Assembly (NCBI GenBank): GCA_947466585.1
Contig: CANIEU010000001.1
Span: forward strand, 236,414 to 300,413
Direction: 5' to 3'
Source of the DNA: Fibrobacterota bacterium
Lineage (GTDB): Bacteria; Fibrobacterota; Fibrobacteria; UBA11236
Length of the DNA stretch: 64,000 nucleotides
Position 1 is the stretch's first letter. Every line of letters begins with the position of its first letter. The notes beneath the pieces were generated by a model that worked only from the letters and a program-made list of their open reading frames with translations, made no database searches and was not told the DNA's origin. The position numbers were made by a program, and so were the translations under genes. Below, in pieces: positions 25,976-33,989 of this stretch.

Positions 25976-27141
25976 GCGGGTACGCTCCGGTTCGCCTTAC
26001 CTTCGTATTCCAGGAACAATCCGACCAAGGCGATGGAGGGTTTTGAATATTCGCGCACGGCGCGATGTGCGCTCTCCAGAAACGCGGCGAATGCCTGTAG
26101 ATCCGCCACCGCATCGATTGCACCCAGATAGGCGGCGAGCGAATCATCCCAACCTGCCTGTTCCAAGGCTTCGGCGGTGTCGATCCGTGTGCCCGCGTTC
26201 GCGGGTGTCGTGGCTTTCAGTAATTGATAGGCCCTTACCATGCGCAACAAAAAGAGCAGTAGCCGGGTGGTGCGCTCCATGCCTTCCGCACCAGGAGAGG
26301 TCTCTGCCGCGTAGTCGGCGAACACGCGCCAATCCGAAGTCGCGGAGAGAAAACGCAAGGCCTCTTCGAGCAATTCTTCGCCGTCGTTTTCGAGCAGTTC
26401 GACATACAGGCCCGGCGAGCCTTCCGCGAAGGGCAACAAACGGGCGGCGAACGGTTTTTGAGCCCGCTGCGAAAGGGTTTCCGCAGCCACGCGGAAATCG
26501 CTTGCCGAAAGCGGCGACAAACCGAGATGCAGGCAACGGGAGAGCAGGGTTTGCATCAGACCGGAACGATGATCGCTCGCGATCAGGAAGTAGACGTTGG
26601 CGGGCGGTTCTTCCAAGGTCTTGAGGAGAATGGTTGCTGAATTATCGTTCAACGATTCCAACCAAGGCAAAACCACAACGCGTACACGTCCTTCATTTTC
26701 GGCAAATCGCAATCTTCCAAGCAGTTCTCGTGCTTGGGAAGTTCGAACCATGGCCTTTTCGGATACATGGTACCCATAGGGATGTCTGTGCCAGAGGGAT
26801 ATGCTTTCGTTCAATTCATCAATCTGACCCGACTCCGGACCGGCTTCCTCGTCGTCGTCCGAACCCGAGTTTCGATCATTCTTAACGATGGGAATCAGAT
26901 GATGCAAGGTTTCGAGCGCTGAGGCATCGAAAGCCCGGCAAGGAAAACAGGTTCCGCACGGTTTGGTCGCGGTGTCTTCGCACGAAAGGATTTGGGCGAG
27001 GTCCAGCAGCAGTGCCAGTTGACCAAGACCCGGCTCTCCATGCACCAACAGGGCGTGCGGGAACCTCCCGGAGGCCAATGCGGCGGAGAGACGCTTTTTG
27101 GCGTCTTCTTGTCCGAGTGTGCGTGGAAAGTTGAAGTGCAT
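25972..27141 (-). CDS. holB: DNA polymerase III delta-prime-like clamp-loader subunit
   Basis: This 389-residue AAA+ protein resembles HolB/DnaX-type subunits. It begins with the LGQEDAKKRLSAAL box, then VHGEPGLGQ, a Walker A with Gln in place of Lys, as expected for the non-hydrolysing delta-prime. A four-Cys zinc module follows (CEDTATKPCGTCFPC), then LLKTLEEPPANVYFLI and the SRC sensor motif (LLSRCLHL). A 40-residue acidic insertion (SGSDDDEEAGPESGQ) sits after the zinc module. TAACTT ends 6 nt before the ATG, suggesting a leaderless mRNA, and a GTGA-N6-TCAC palindrome lies about 45 bases upstream. recJ is coupled downstream. Confidence 0.85.
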   Translation of the reverse strand: MHFNFPRTLGQEDAKKRLSAALASGRFPHALLVHGEPGLGQLALLLDLAQILSCEDTATKPCGTCFPCRAFDASALETLHHLIPIVKNDRNSGSDDDEEAGPESGQIDELNESISLWHRHPYGYHVSEKAMVRTSQARELLGRLRFAENEGRVRVVVLPWLESLNDNSATILLKTLEEPPANVYFLIASDHRSGLMQTLLSRCLHLGLSPLSASDFRVAAETLSQRAQKPFAARLLPFAEGSPGLYVELLENDGEELLEEALRFLSATSDWRVFADYAAETSPGAEGMERTTRLLLFLLRMVRAYQLLKATTPANAGTRIDTAEALEQAGWDDSLAAYLGAIDAVADLQAFAAFLESAHRAVREYSKPSIALVGLFLEYEGKANRSVPA

Positions 27142-27185
27142 GTTCGAAAGTTAAGTCGGTCGTTTACGGGTCGCTTCTGGGTTTA

Positions 27186-27199
27186 GTGACCGGGGTCAC
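27186..27199. promoter_or_regulatory. CRP/FNR-type palindrome upstream of holB
   Basis: GTGA-CCGGGG-TCAC is a perfect palindromic half-site pair with the 6-bp spacer of CRP/FNR-family operators; the outer bases are A and A rather than T and A. It lies about 51 bp upstream (centre) of the holB start. No regulator is identified. Confidence 0.3.
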
Positions 27200-27255
27200 A
27201 CTTTCCTAAAAAAAATTGCGGCGGTCGGATGCCGGAATGGTGCACCGGAGGATCG

Positions 27256-28413
27256 TTACTTTGCGCTCCGCAACCAAGCCTCAGGATCGAGCGTCTTAGT
27301 ACCGCGGCGGACCTCGAAATACAACGTGCCCGGACGCGATGCCAAGGTGGCCATATCCTGACACGTGTTGACGGCATCCCCCACCGCGACGCGCACGCCC
27401 GCAAGGTTGGCATAAATCGTGAAATACCCGGAACCGTTGTCGAGAATGATGCCGCGCCCGTAGCCGGGAATGTCGGTGATCATCGCCACTTCGCCCGAAA
27501 CCGCCGCGCGCACCGATGTCCCCGCCGCCGCCTCGATTTCGATCCCAAGATTTTTGGTGGAGGTACCGAGCGTGGCGTGCTGCTGCAATCCGTACCGCGA
27601 GACCACCTTGCCTTGCGCCGGCGCGCAGTATCGCGTGCCCGTTTCCAGCTCACGCCCCTTGCGTCCGCTGGCCACCGCGTCCTGCCGCCGTTTTTCCAGC
27701 GCACGGATGATGGCGTCGAGCTTGCGTGCGTTCTCTTCGAGTTGCTTTAACGCGCGCGCCTTTTCGGCTTCGTCGCGCGTGAGCGTGGTCAGCATTTTTT
27801 CTTCGTCTTTACGGGCGCTGGTGAAAGTGGCCATCTCGCGCTGCTTGCGCCGCTGAAAATCCTCCAGCTCCGCCGTTTGCACCAGCAGCTTGTTGAGCCC
27901 GTCCTCCTTGAGTCCGCGATCGACGCGGTCCTCGCCGATCAGGCGGCGATCATAGGCGAGCAGGCGGCGCACCATATAGGCGCGTTGCATGAAATCGGCC
28001 TGTCCCACAGCCGGCACGAAGAGCAAGTCTTCTGGCGGCCCAGCCATATAAAGCAGCCGCGCACGCTTGGCCAGAATTCCCGAACGTGTTTGGATGCGGC
28101 CTTCCAACTCGCGCAGGTCGCCGCGAGTATCCCGCACCGAAGCTGCCAGTGCGCGCTCGGTCGCTTCGAGTTTTTGCAGATAGCGGTTGGTCTCGGCGAT
28201 GTTGCCTTCGAGTTTGCGCAACTGTCCGAGGGTGGCCGACTTCTTCGTTTTCAGCGTCGCCAACTCGCGTTGTTCGCGCACCAGTCGAGTACGTACCGCG
28301 TCCAGCTCTTTGCGTTGGGCCGCAAGTTCTTTCTCAACATCGGATGATTGGGCATGCACGGGAGGTGCGATAAGAAGTGTTCCCGCAAAGGCAATCGCCA
28401 GTACTAAGAGCAC
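27256..28413 (-). CDS. EnvC-like murein hydrolase activator with a degenerate M23 domain
   Basis: The protein has an N-terminal signal peptide (VLLVLAIAFAGTLLIAPPVHA), a long coiled coil (about 30-230) and a C-terminal LytM/M23 domain. The catalytic metal residues of active M23 enzymes are missing: the usual H-x-G-x-D position reads NLGIEIEA and the H-x-H position reads YAN. This is the pattern of EnvC, which activates amidases instead of cutting peptidoglycan. ftsX lies directly upstream, and in E. coli FtsEX controls EnvC, so the pairing supports the assignment. The GTG at 28413 is my preferred start; the longer ORF runs into inverted repeat C. Exact start uncertain. Confidence 0.82.
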   Translation of the reverse strand: MLLVLAIAFAGTLLIAPPVHAQSSDVEKELAAQRKELDAVRTRLVREQRELATLKTKKSATLGQLRKLEGNIAETNRYLQKLEATERALAASVRDTRGDLRELEGRIQTRSGILAKRARLLYMAGPPEDLLFVPAVGQADFMQRAYMVRRLLAYDRRLIGEDRVDRGLKEDGLNKLLVQTAELEDFQRRKQREMATFTSARKDEEKMLTTLTRDEAEKARALKQLEENARKLDAIIRALEKRRQDAVASGRKGRELETGTRYCAPAQGKVVSRYGLQQHATLGTSTKNLGIEIEAAAGTSVRAAVSGEVAMITDIPGYGRGIILDNGSGYFTIYANLAGVRVAVGDAVNTCQDMATLASRPGTLYFEVRRGTKTLDPEAWLRSAK

Positions 28414-28425
28414 CCGCCGGACCTG

Positions 28426-28539
28426 AATGAGAAATGAGAAATGAGAAATGAGAACTACCTTCGAAATCAATTTTTCGGGCGCACGAAATGCTTTAAAGGA
28501 CTTGCCTTTTTTCTCATTCTTCATTTCTCATTTCTCATT
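28426..28539. repeat. 29-bp inverted repeat with tandem-word arms (locus C)
   Basis: 28426-28454 is complementary to 28511-28539 at 27 of 29 positions. The arms are four tandem copies of AATGAGA, the same word as in locus B, 21 kb away. The 56-nt loop contains AAAGG-ACTTG-CCTTTTTT, a small hairpin followed by T residues, next to the right arm. It fills the ftsX-envC-like gap. Confidence 0.87.
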
Positions 28540-28547
28540 TTCTTCCC

Positions 28548-29441
28548 TCACCCCAGCTTCCCCCGCAGAAATGCGTTCACCGTGCTCACGCTCGAGAGCA
28601 AGGCGATGAGAACGGTGCCGCCGACAAGGTACAGGCACAGGCGCGCCACCGGGATCCATTCCGACAGCGTGGGAATCAGCAGTTTGCCGAGCTCGACCTG
28701 ACCGATCAGCGCCAGGGCACCGAGCGCACCGCCCAACAGGCCGAGCAGTAACGCTTCCAGCGCGAACGGGGCGAGAATGAAGAATCCGGAAGCGCCGACA
28801 TACTTCATGTTCTCAACCAATTCGCGGCGGGCATACAGGCTCAACTTGATGGCGTTGTGAACGACAAGCGCCAGGGCTGCGACGAGTACACCGAGCAGCA
28901 CCACCGAACCGGTTTGCAAGGGCGCGCGCCAGCGATCCAGCCATTCGAGCTGGGTGAAGTTGCCCGACACCTCTTCGATTTCGCGCATTTGCAGCAACTG
29001 CACCCGGAGTTGTTTCAGACGAGCCCCCGCGAGCGGCGCGCCTTCGGCATCAGTTTTCGGATAGGCGCGGAACGAGTGCGGCAGAGGGTTGACTTCGAGA
29101 TAACGCGTCATCTCGTCGCCGAAGTCGCGACGGAACTCACGCAAGGCAACCTCTTTGTCCACGAACACCACCGAATCGAAAGCGCCCGTGCCGTTGAGGC
29201 GGGTTTCCAATGCGCGCAATTCGGAGGGACGCTCGTAGTCCGCCGAAACGAACACGCGCAACGGGCCGGCATTGCGGGAATATTTGGTGTCCACCGCTTG
29301 CATCAGCGAGAGGCCAAGCAACACGAACGAAAGCACCGTCCCACAAATCCCCAACGTGACCACCGAGGAAACCGACAGGGTGCGATCCGCCGAAAGATTG
29401 CGAAAGCCCTCCCGAACGAGGAATTTCCATTGATTGCGCAT
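28548..29441 (-). CDS. ftsX: Cell-division ABC-transporter-like permease FtsX
   Basis: FtsX forms a complex with the ATPase FtsE that controls septal peptidoglycan hydrolysis. The 297 residues have an N-terminal cytoplasmic segment, a first helix (SVVTLGICGTVLSFVLLGL), a large periplasmic loop of about 130 residues and three C-terminal helices, including LLGVLVAALALVVHNAIKLSLYARR. The ATG at 29441 (MRNQWKFL) matches the family; TACCTT ends 6 nt before it, suggesting leaderless transcription. A CGGTAGT tandem word lies in the -35 region. ftsE is not adjacent. The EnvC-like gene follows. Confidence 0.9.
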   Translation of the reverse strand: MRNQWKFLVREGFRNLSADRTLSVSSVVTLGICGTVLSFVLLGLSLMQAVDTKYSRNAGPLRVFVSADYERPSELRALETRLNGTGAFDSVVFVDKEVALREFRRDFGDEMTRYLEVNPLPHSFRAYPKTDAEGAPLAGARLKQLRVQLLQMREIEEVSGNFTQLEWLDRWRAPLQTGSVVLLGVLVAALALVVHNAIKLSLYARRELVENMKYVGASGFFILAPFALEALLLGLLGGALGALALIGQVELGKLLIPTLSEWIPVARLCLYLVGGTVLIALLSSVSTVNAFLRGKLG

Positions 29442-29460
29442 GGGGCAAAGGTAGATGGGG

Positions 29461-29480
29461 ACAGTCGGTAGTCGGTAGTG
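29461..29480. repeat. Short tandem CGGTAGT repeat upstream of ftsX
   Basis: ACAGTCGGTAGTCGGTAGTG contains two and a half copies of a CGGTAGT word, similar to the arm word of repeat A. No complementary arm was found nearby, so it may be a solitary or eroded half of the same type of element. Confidence 0.5.
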
Positions 29481-29604
29481 GGCCGGGAACAAAAGCCGGT
29501 TTTTCGGGCTTTCTGCCTGAGATCGACCTTGAAACGCCGGAATACCCGGAACATCTATGCCTTCACCGCCGCCTTTCAACATCCGACCATCGAAGGCCTA
29601 ACCC

Positions 29605-29641
29605 TTGAATTTGACGCAACGAATGTTTATACTTAAACCTT
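29605..29641 (+). promoter_or_regulatory. Near-consensus promoter and overlapping palindrome for marR, leaderless
   Basis: TTGAAT (29605-29610) is 17 nt from TATACT (29628-29633), which ends 8 nt before the ATG at 29642, so the mRNA should start at or within a base or two of the ATG. The -10 lies in the palindrome GTTTA-TACT-TAAAC, a plausible autoregulatory MarR operator. Confidence 0.7.
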
Positions 29642-30103
29642 ATGGAAACGCAAGCCCAGAACCAGACCGACCAGCACGGGTGCACCGAACGCAACCGTCG
29701 GTATATGGATGCGTGGCTCCAACTAATCCGCAGCTACGAGCACTTCCATGGCCAGGTTGCGGCCCTGCTTCAAGTGCGCGGGCTCACCGTTCCCCAGTTC
29801 GAGGTGCTCTCCACCTTATCCTCCACGAGTTGCGCCAACCAGCAGGAGTTGGCCGATCGCCTGCATATGACCAAGGGCAACCTGGTCGGCCTCATCGATC
29901 GTCTCACCGAGCGGGGTTGGGTCGAGCGGGAGCAGGTTCCGGGTGACCGCCGCGTGAACCGTGTGAAGATCACCGAAGCTGGGAAAACCCTGATTCACGC
30001 GGTACTTCCCGAACAAGCGACTGTCGTGGAATCGATGCTGTCCTCCCTGAACGTCACCGAGGTCGAAACCCTGGGGCACCTACTGAAAAAAGCCACGGCC
30101 TGA
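29642..30103 (+). CDS. MarR-family transcriptional regulator
   Basis: The 153 residues form a winged-helix MarR dimer. Recognisable parts are VPQFEVLSTLSS, the recognition-helix region QQELADRLHMTKGNLVGLIDRLTERGWVER (quoted in part) and the wing VPGDRRVNRVKITEAG. MarR regulators typically repress drug-efflux or redox genes and respond to small phenolic ligands. The adjacent nitroreductase gene on the same strand is a likely target. No Shine-Dalgarno is present; the promoter is of the leaderless type. A palindrome overlaps the -10. Confidence 0.9.
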   Translation: METQAQNQTDQHGCTERNRRYMDAWLQLIRSYEHFHGQVAALLQVRGLTVPQFEVLSTLSSTSCANQQELADRLHMTKGNLVGLIDRLTERGWVEREQVPGDRRVNRVKITEAGKTLIHAVLPEQATVVESMLSSLNVTEVETLGHLLKKATA

Positions 30104-30204
30104 AAACCCCTTTTTTAACCCCTTTTTTTAATCAAACCGTTCAACTATAAACCGTCTTTGAAATAACTAATCGACTCACAAACAACCCAACCAAGGAACC
30201 CACC
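30104..30204. other. marR-nitroreductase spacer
   Basis: It begins with two near-direct copies of CCCCTTTTTT (30105 and 30118), which could weaken or end transcription. TTCAA (30140) and TTGAA (about 30158) form a spaced inverted pair around a TATAAA, a possible second MarR operator and promoter. AAGGAA precedes the nitroreductase ATG. Confidence 0.4.
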
Positions 30205-30879
30205 ATGATCGCTCCCAACCCCCTCACCAACCCTTCTGATTTCTCTTCGCCGCGTGTCGTGCTCGCTTCTCTGAATTGGCGTTACGCGGTAAAGAAGTAC
30301 GACACCGCCCGCACCATCGACGAAGCGACCTGGGACGTCCTCGAACAAGCCCTGCTGCTCGCGCCCTCCGGTATCGGCCTCCAGCCCTGGAAGTTCTTCG
30401 TCATCGACGACCCCGAACTCCGCGCGCGCTTGCGTGAAGCCTCGTATGGACAGCCGCAAATCACCGATGCATCGAAGCTGGTCGTGTTCGCCTCGCGCGT
30501 CGGATACTCCGAAGCCGATGCGGACCGCTTCATCGCACGCGTCGCCGAAGTGCGCAACCAACCGCTCGAAGCGCTGGCCGGCCTCAAGGCTGCGGCAATG
30601 TCGGTGGTGGCGCGCTCTGAAGCAGACCGCGATGTTTGGGCGGCCAGACAGGCCTACATCGCACTGGGAACCTTCCTCTCCGCGGCAGCGGTTCTCGGTG
30701 TGGATGCTACCCCGATGGAAGGCCTCGATCCCGCGCGCTACGATGAAATCCTCGGACTCCCGGAAAAGGGTTACCGCACGCTCGCCGTTGCGGCCGCCGG
30801 ATACCGCTCGTCCGAAGACAAGTACGGCACGCTCGCGAAGGTTCGCTTCGCACGCGATACCGTCATCGAACACGTGTAA
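30205..30879 (+). CDS. NAD(P)H-dependent nitroreductase (NfsB-like)
   Basis: The 224-residue flavoprotein family member shows RYAVKKYD, the FMN-contacting LAPSGIGLQPWKFFVI, PMEGLDPARYDEILGLPEKGY, and the C-terminal SSEDKYGTLAKVR. Such enzymes reduce nitroaromatics, quinones or enones using FMN. AAGGAA lies about 7 nt before the ATG. The marR gene upstream on the same strand suggests induction by an aromatic or electrophilic compound. Substrate not predictable. Confidence 0.92.
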   Translation: MIAPNPLTNPSDFSSPRVVLASLNWRYAVKKYDTARTIDEATWDVLEQALLLAPSGIGLQPWKFFVIDDPELRARLREASYGQPQITDASKLVVFASRVGYSEADADRFIARVAEVRNQPLEALAGLKAAAMSVVARSEADRDVWAARQAYIALGTFLSAAAVLGVDATPMEGLDPARYDEILGLPEKGYRTLAVAAAGYRSSEDKYGTLAKVRFARDTVIEHV

Positions 30880-30974
30880 CCGTAAGATGCGGATCGAAAA
30901 CTTCCGCCGCCCTGCATGGTTCGGGACGGTGGGGGTTGTTCCTGCGCGCAGGTGATTTGCACCTTTAACGACCT

Positions 30975-32021
30975 ATGATCGTATTAGGAATCGAAACTTC
31001 GTGCGACGAAACGGGCTGCGGCATCGTCGACGCCGGGTATGCCGTGCTCGGCGAAGCGCTCTACACACAGGCCGCCACGCATGCGAAGTTCGGCGGCGTC
31101 GTGCCCGAAGTCGCGGCGCGCGCACACCTTGAAAAGATTCAGCCCGTGGTTACGGCTGCGCTTGAAGCCGCGCGTTTGAACGCCGGAATCTCGCTCACCG
31201 ACATCGACGTCATCGCCCATACGCGCGGCCCCGGGCTGCTCGGCCCGCTGCTGGTCGGATCCTCGTTTGCGCAGGGCCTCGGGCGCGCGCTCGGCAAACC
31301 CGTGATGGGCCTCAATCATCTCGAAGGCCATCTCGCGTCAGCCTATCTCACCGACCCCACGTTCGAACCACCGTTCCTCGCGCTCCTCGTTTCGGGCGGA
31401 CATACGGAACTGGTGCATGTGGGCGCGAACCTCGAGTTCCGCGTACTTGGTTCCACGCGCGACGATGCAGCCGGCGAGGCCTTCGACAAAAGCGGCAAGC
31501 TGCTCGGTCTCGGCTACCCCGCGGGTGCGGAAGTTTCTCAACTCGCCGAACAGGGCCGCCGCGACGCGCTCGATCTGCCGCGCGCATTAATGGAAAAAGG
31601 AAATCTCGAGTTCTCCTTCAGCGGCCTCAAATCGGCCGTAGCCCGCGCGGCGCAGAAATGCATTGCGACCGGCGGCGAAGACGCCCTGCTTGCGGCGCGC
31701 GCGGATTTTTGCGCCAGCCTGGAAATCGCCATCGCCGATGTGCTCGTGAAGAAAACCGTGTGGGCCATGCGCGATCTCGACGAGACGCAACTCATCGTCG
31801 CGGGCGGCGTGGCGGCCAACTCCTGGTTGCGCGCGCGCATGACGGAGACGGCGCAGCGCGAGGGCTGGAGACTGGTGTTACCCGAGCGCCGCTTTTGCGG
31901 CGACAATGGTGTGATGATGGCGGCGGCGGCGCAGAAGCGTATTCAGCTCGGCAAGTGGCCGCGCGCGCATGAAGCGACCGGCGCATCGATGGGTGTCAGC
32001 GCCGGATTACGCTGGGAATAA
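30975..32021 (+). CDS. tsaD: tRNA N6-adenosine threonylcarbamoyltransferase TsaD
   Basis: TsaD transfers the threonylcarbamoyl group to A37 of ANN-decoding tRNAs, working with TsaB and TsaE, which are not in the window. The 348 residues begin with the typical MIVLGIETSCDETGCGIV. The metal-binding HAKFGGVVPEVAARAHLE is intact, and the distal motifs GLLGPLLVGSSFAQGLG, NHLEGH and CGDNGVMMA are present. There is no clear Shine-Dalgarno; CTTTAAC lies just before the ATG. The palindromes CCTGCGCGCAGG and AGGTG-ATTTG-CACCT precede it. A strong hairpin at 32063-32092 follows the gene. Confidence 0.96.
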   Translation: MIVLGIETSCDETGCGIVDAGYAVLGEALYTQAATHAKFGGVVPEVAARAHLEKIQPVVTAALEAARLNAGISLTDIDVIAHTRGPGLLGPLLVGSSFAQGLGRALGKPVMGLNHLEGHLASAYLTDPTFEPPFLALLVSGGHTELVHVGANLEFRVLGSTRDDAAGEAFDKSGKLLGLGYPAGAEVSQLAEQGRRDALDLPRALMEKGNLEFSFSGLKSAVARAAQKCIATGGEDALLAARADFCASLEIAIADVLVKKTVWAMRDLDETQLIVAGGVAANSWLRARMTETAQREGWRLVLPERRFCGDNGVMMAAAAQKRIQLGKWPRAHEATGASMGVSAGLRWE

Positions 32022-32062
32022 AGCTGGAGTAAGGTCCGGAAAAATTCTACGGGCCCCGAGGC

Positions 32063-32092
32063 GAACCCGGACGAGAGAGCCCGTCCGGGTTC
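32063..32092. terminator. Bidirectional terminator between tsaD and a lipoprotein gene
   Basis: GAACCCGGACG (32063-32073) pairs perfectly with CGTCCGGGTTC (32082-32092), an 11-bp stem. It sits between two convergent gene ends. Only a short T-rich stretch follows on either side. Confidence 0.7.
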
Positions 32093-32101
32093 TTCTCGAC
32101 A

Positions 32102-32761
32102 TTAATATCGAATCACGAACTCCGTACCCGGTGACAGGCTAGAAAAGCTTTGTCCGTAAAAATCGTAATCCGGATAACCGATATAAAAGCCTTTTCCGGG
32201 AAAGTATCCGCAATCCAAGCGCTCAATGGTATTAGGCCCATTTTTGAGCGCATAGAAGTAGGCGCCGTCATCTAAATACCCATCTTCAAGGGTGTAAGAA
32301 GAAAAGCCGTCACGCAAAATATCCGTCGTGTCGCCGGAGTGCGACTCTGCGCCGTAAAAAGTGCGCCTATCGTCTCGATAGATATAACAGGAGAATACCT
32401 TCGGTTGCTGCAAAGTGGTATAGATGAGGCGGACCCTACCATCATAATCATTGTCGGAAGTGTGGGCCGGCAGATCAGCCGATTTATCCACGGATGTATC
32501 TATCAAAACGAGCGTGTCGTAAAGCGTTTTGTCGGCATAGCTGACCGTGTCGGTCATGAGCAGTTTATGTCCGCCCAATGACGTACGCCACAATTTTTGG
32601 GTCGCCCAAAAATGAGAGAAGGCGTTAATCCGGATCTCGTGGTACTGAATACTGTCGCTCGAAAGATGCGTGGTCGCGCTTCCCTCTGCAGCAGGATCGG
32701 CGACACAGCCGGTGAGCAGCGTGACGGCGGAAAAGAAAAGCGCGGCAAGGGCCTTTTTCAT
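32102..32761 (-). CDS. Predicted lipoprotein of unknown function
   Basis: The 219-residue product starts with MKKALAALFFSAVTLLTGC, a clear lipoprotein signal with LLTGC. The mature part is rich in Asp, Tyr and aromatic residues (DYDFYGQ, DGAYFYALKN), consistent with a beta-rich secreted domain. No family was recognised; it shares no convincing similarity with the lipoproteins at 57-60 kb beyond a YHE...F motif after the lipid Cys. GGAG lies 7 nt before the ATG at 32761; the longer track start at 33187 overlaps the DUF2156 gene in another frame and is rejected. Confidence 0.75.
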   Translation of the reverse strand: MKKALAALFFSAVTLLTGCVADPAAEGSATTHLSSDSIQYHEIRINAFSHFWATQKLWRTSLGGHKLLMTDTVSYADKTLYDTLVLIDTSVDKSADLPAHTSDNDYDGRVRLIYTTLQQPKVFSCYIYRDDRRTFYGAESHSGDTTDILRDGFSSYTLEDGYLDDGAYFYALKNGPNTIERLDCGYFPGKGFYIGYPDYDFYGQSFSSLSPGTEFVIRY

Positions 32762-32835
32762 GGAACTCTCCGGATCAAATTTTACCGGAGATAATAGCTT
32801 CGTTTGACCTTCCCTTTTCGATAATTTGCCCACGG

Positions 32836-32856
32836 TCCGTTTGAAATGGTCAAACG
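32836..32856 (-). terminator. Hairpin at the 3' end of the DUF2156 gene
   Basis: CCGTTTGA and TCAAACGG form a perfect 8-bp stem with a five-base loop that includes the stop codon. No T-run follows, so termination is uncertain. Confidence 0.4.
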
Positions 32857-33989
32857 GGAGGCCGTTTCCGTGCGGTTCGGGTAAAGGTCCAGCGCAGCGA
32901 ATAGAGCGCGTACCGCCGCAGCGATCCGCCCGCGAAGGCCCGCGCCACCGCGAGAACATCCCCCGGTAAAAAACGCGAACAGGGCGCCACGCAATACAGA
33001 GGCACCCACGCGTCGGGCGCGAATTTGGACTTGAACGCTTCCAACCCTTCGAAGGAATACCACGGCGCACCGAACCGGCGCACCAAAGCAGACAAGTGAT
33101 TCGGCCATCCGCGCGTACGTACTCCCGAACGCTGCGACAGCGGCGCGAGGCCGAGCGTGGCACGTTCCAACCCGCGCAGCGCCGCATGCCGGAACGCTTC
33201 TCGCACTAACAGTTCCGCACATCCATTGGGCGAGCCCGGAGCACGGATCACCGCATCCACGCGATACACGTCACCGAACAACGCGCGCGATGCCACGAGC
33301 ATTCCCACCACTTCGCACCGACCATGGCATTCCGTTTCCGCGACGAACACGCCTTCGTGCGGCCAGGGAGTCAACAAAAAAGGGGTGGTGAGAAAATGCA
33401 AGGGAGGGATCGGTTTTCCCTGCAGCCACGCATTCATTGCGGTACTCAGGGAATCACGTTCTGCGGCGCGCTCTGCAGAACTCGAAGGAGCTTCGACCAC
33501 ATGCCGGACGCGCACTCCGTGGTTGCGCGCGCGTTGCGCCTGGGTGCGGATCGTAGCAGGAATGCCGGAATCTTCGCGCCAGCGTGCGAGATCGAACAAG
33601 GGTAAATCACCGATGTGCCAACGCGCACACGAACGCCCGTCCTCCGCATTCAAAAATTCGAGGGCGGGTCCGGGCAATCCGAAATGCAGGGGTCGCAGGC
33701 CTGCGCGTCGGCAATCAGAGCTGAATTCCGAAAATACCGCAGCGAGGTTTTCGGGTGCGACGCGCGGTACCCCCGCCGCAACCCGGTAGCCGCGCACGCG
33801 CGCATGCGCGACGCGACCGAGGCGGGATGGCGAGACCCAGTCGATCAGGCCAAGGTGAGCGCCATCAGTGGAACCAAGGGCGGAATCTTCAGTGGCTGGG
33901 AAGGTATCGGGAGCTTCCGCACCGGCACCGTGGAAAAGCGGGAAGATTCCCGCCACGGATGGAACAAGAAGCGATGCCTGATGAATCAC
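32850..33989 (-). CDS. Phosphatidylglycerol lysyltransferase C-domain-like (DUF2156/LPG_synthase_C) protein
   Basis: The 379-residue soluble protein matches the catalytic GNAT-like domain of MprF/LPG synthases: SRLGRVAHARVRGYRV-type beginnings, a GNAT core with VFVAETECHGRCEVVGMLVAS, and the characteristic end SFEGLEAFKSKFAPDAWVPLY. The N-terminal membrane flippase half of MprF is absent, as in many stand-alone DUF2156 proteins. Known members aminoacylate lipids or modify other acceptors; the acceptor here is unknown. The GTG start overlaps the tolC stop (GTGA), so it is translationally coupled to the RND operon and may alter membrane charge alongside efflux. Confidence 0.78.
   Translation of the reverse strand: MIHQASLLVPSVAGIFPLFHGAGAEAPDTFPATEDSALGSTDGAHLGLIDWVSPSRLGRVAHARVRGYRVAAGVPRVAPENLAAVFSEFSSDCRRAGLRPLHFGLPGPALEFLNAEDGRSCARWHIGDLPLFDLARWREDSGIPATIRTQAQRARNHGVRVRHVVEAPSSSAERAAERDSLSTAMNAWLQGKPIPPLHFLTTPFLLTPWPHEGVFVAETECHGRCEVVGMLVASRALFGDVYRVDAVIRAPGSPNGCAELLVREAFRHAALRGLERATLGLAPLSQRSGVRTRGWPNHLSALVRRFGAPWYSFEGLEAFKSKFAPDAWVPLYCVAPCSRFLPGDVLAVARAFAGGSLRRYALYSLRWTFTRTARKRPPV

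Noticed and set aside
27000-27141. HolB as an active ATPase
   Set aside because: The Walker A Lys is replaced by Gln (GEPGLGQ), which fits delta-prime rather than a hydrolysing subunit, so it is not reported as an anomaly.
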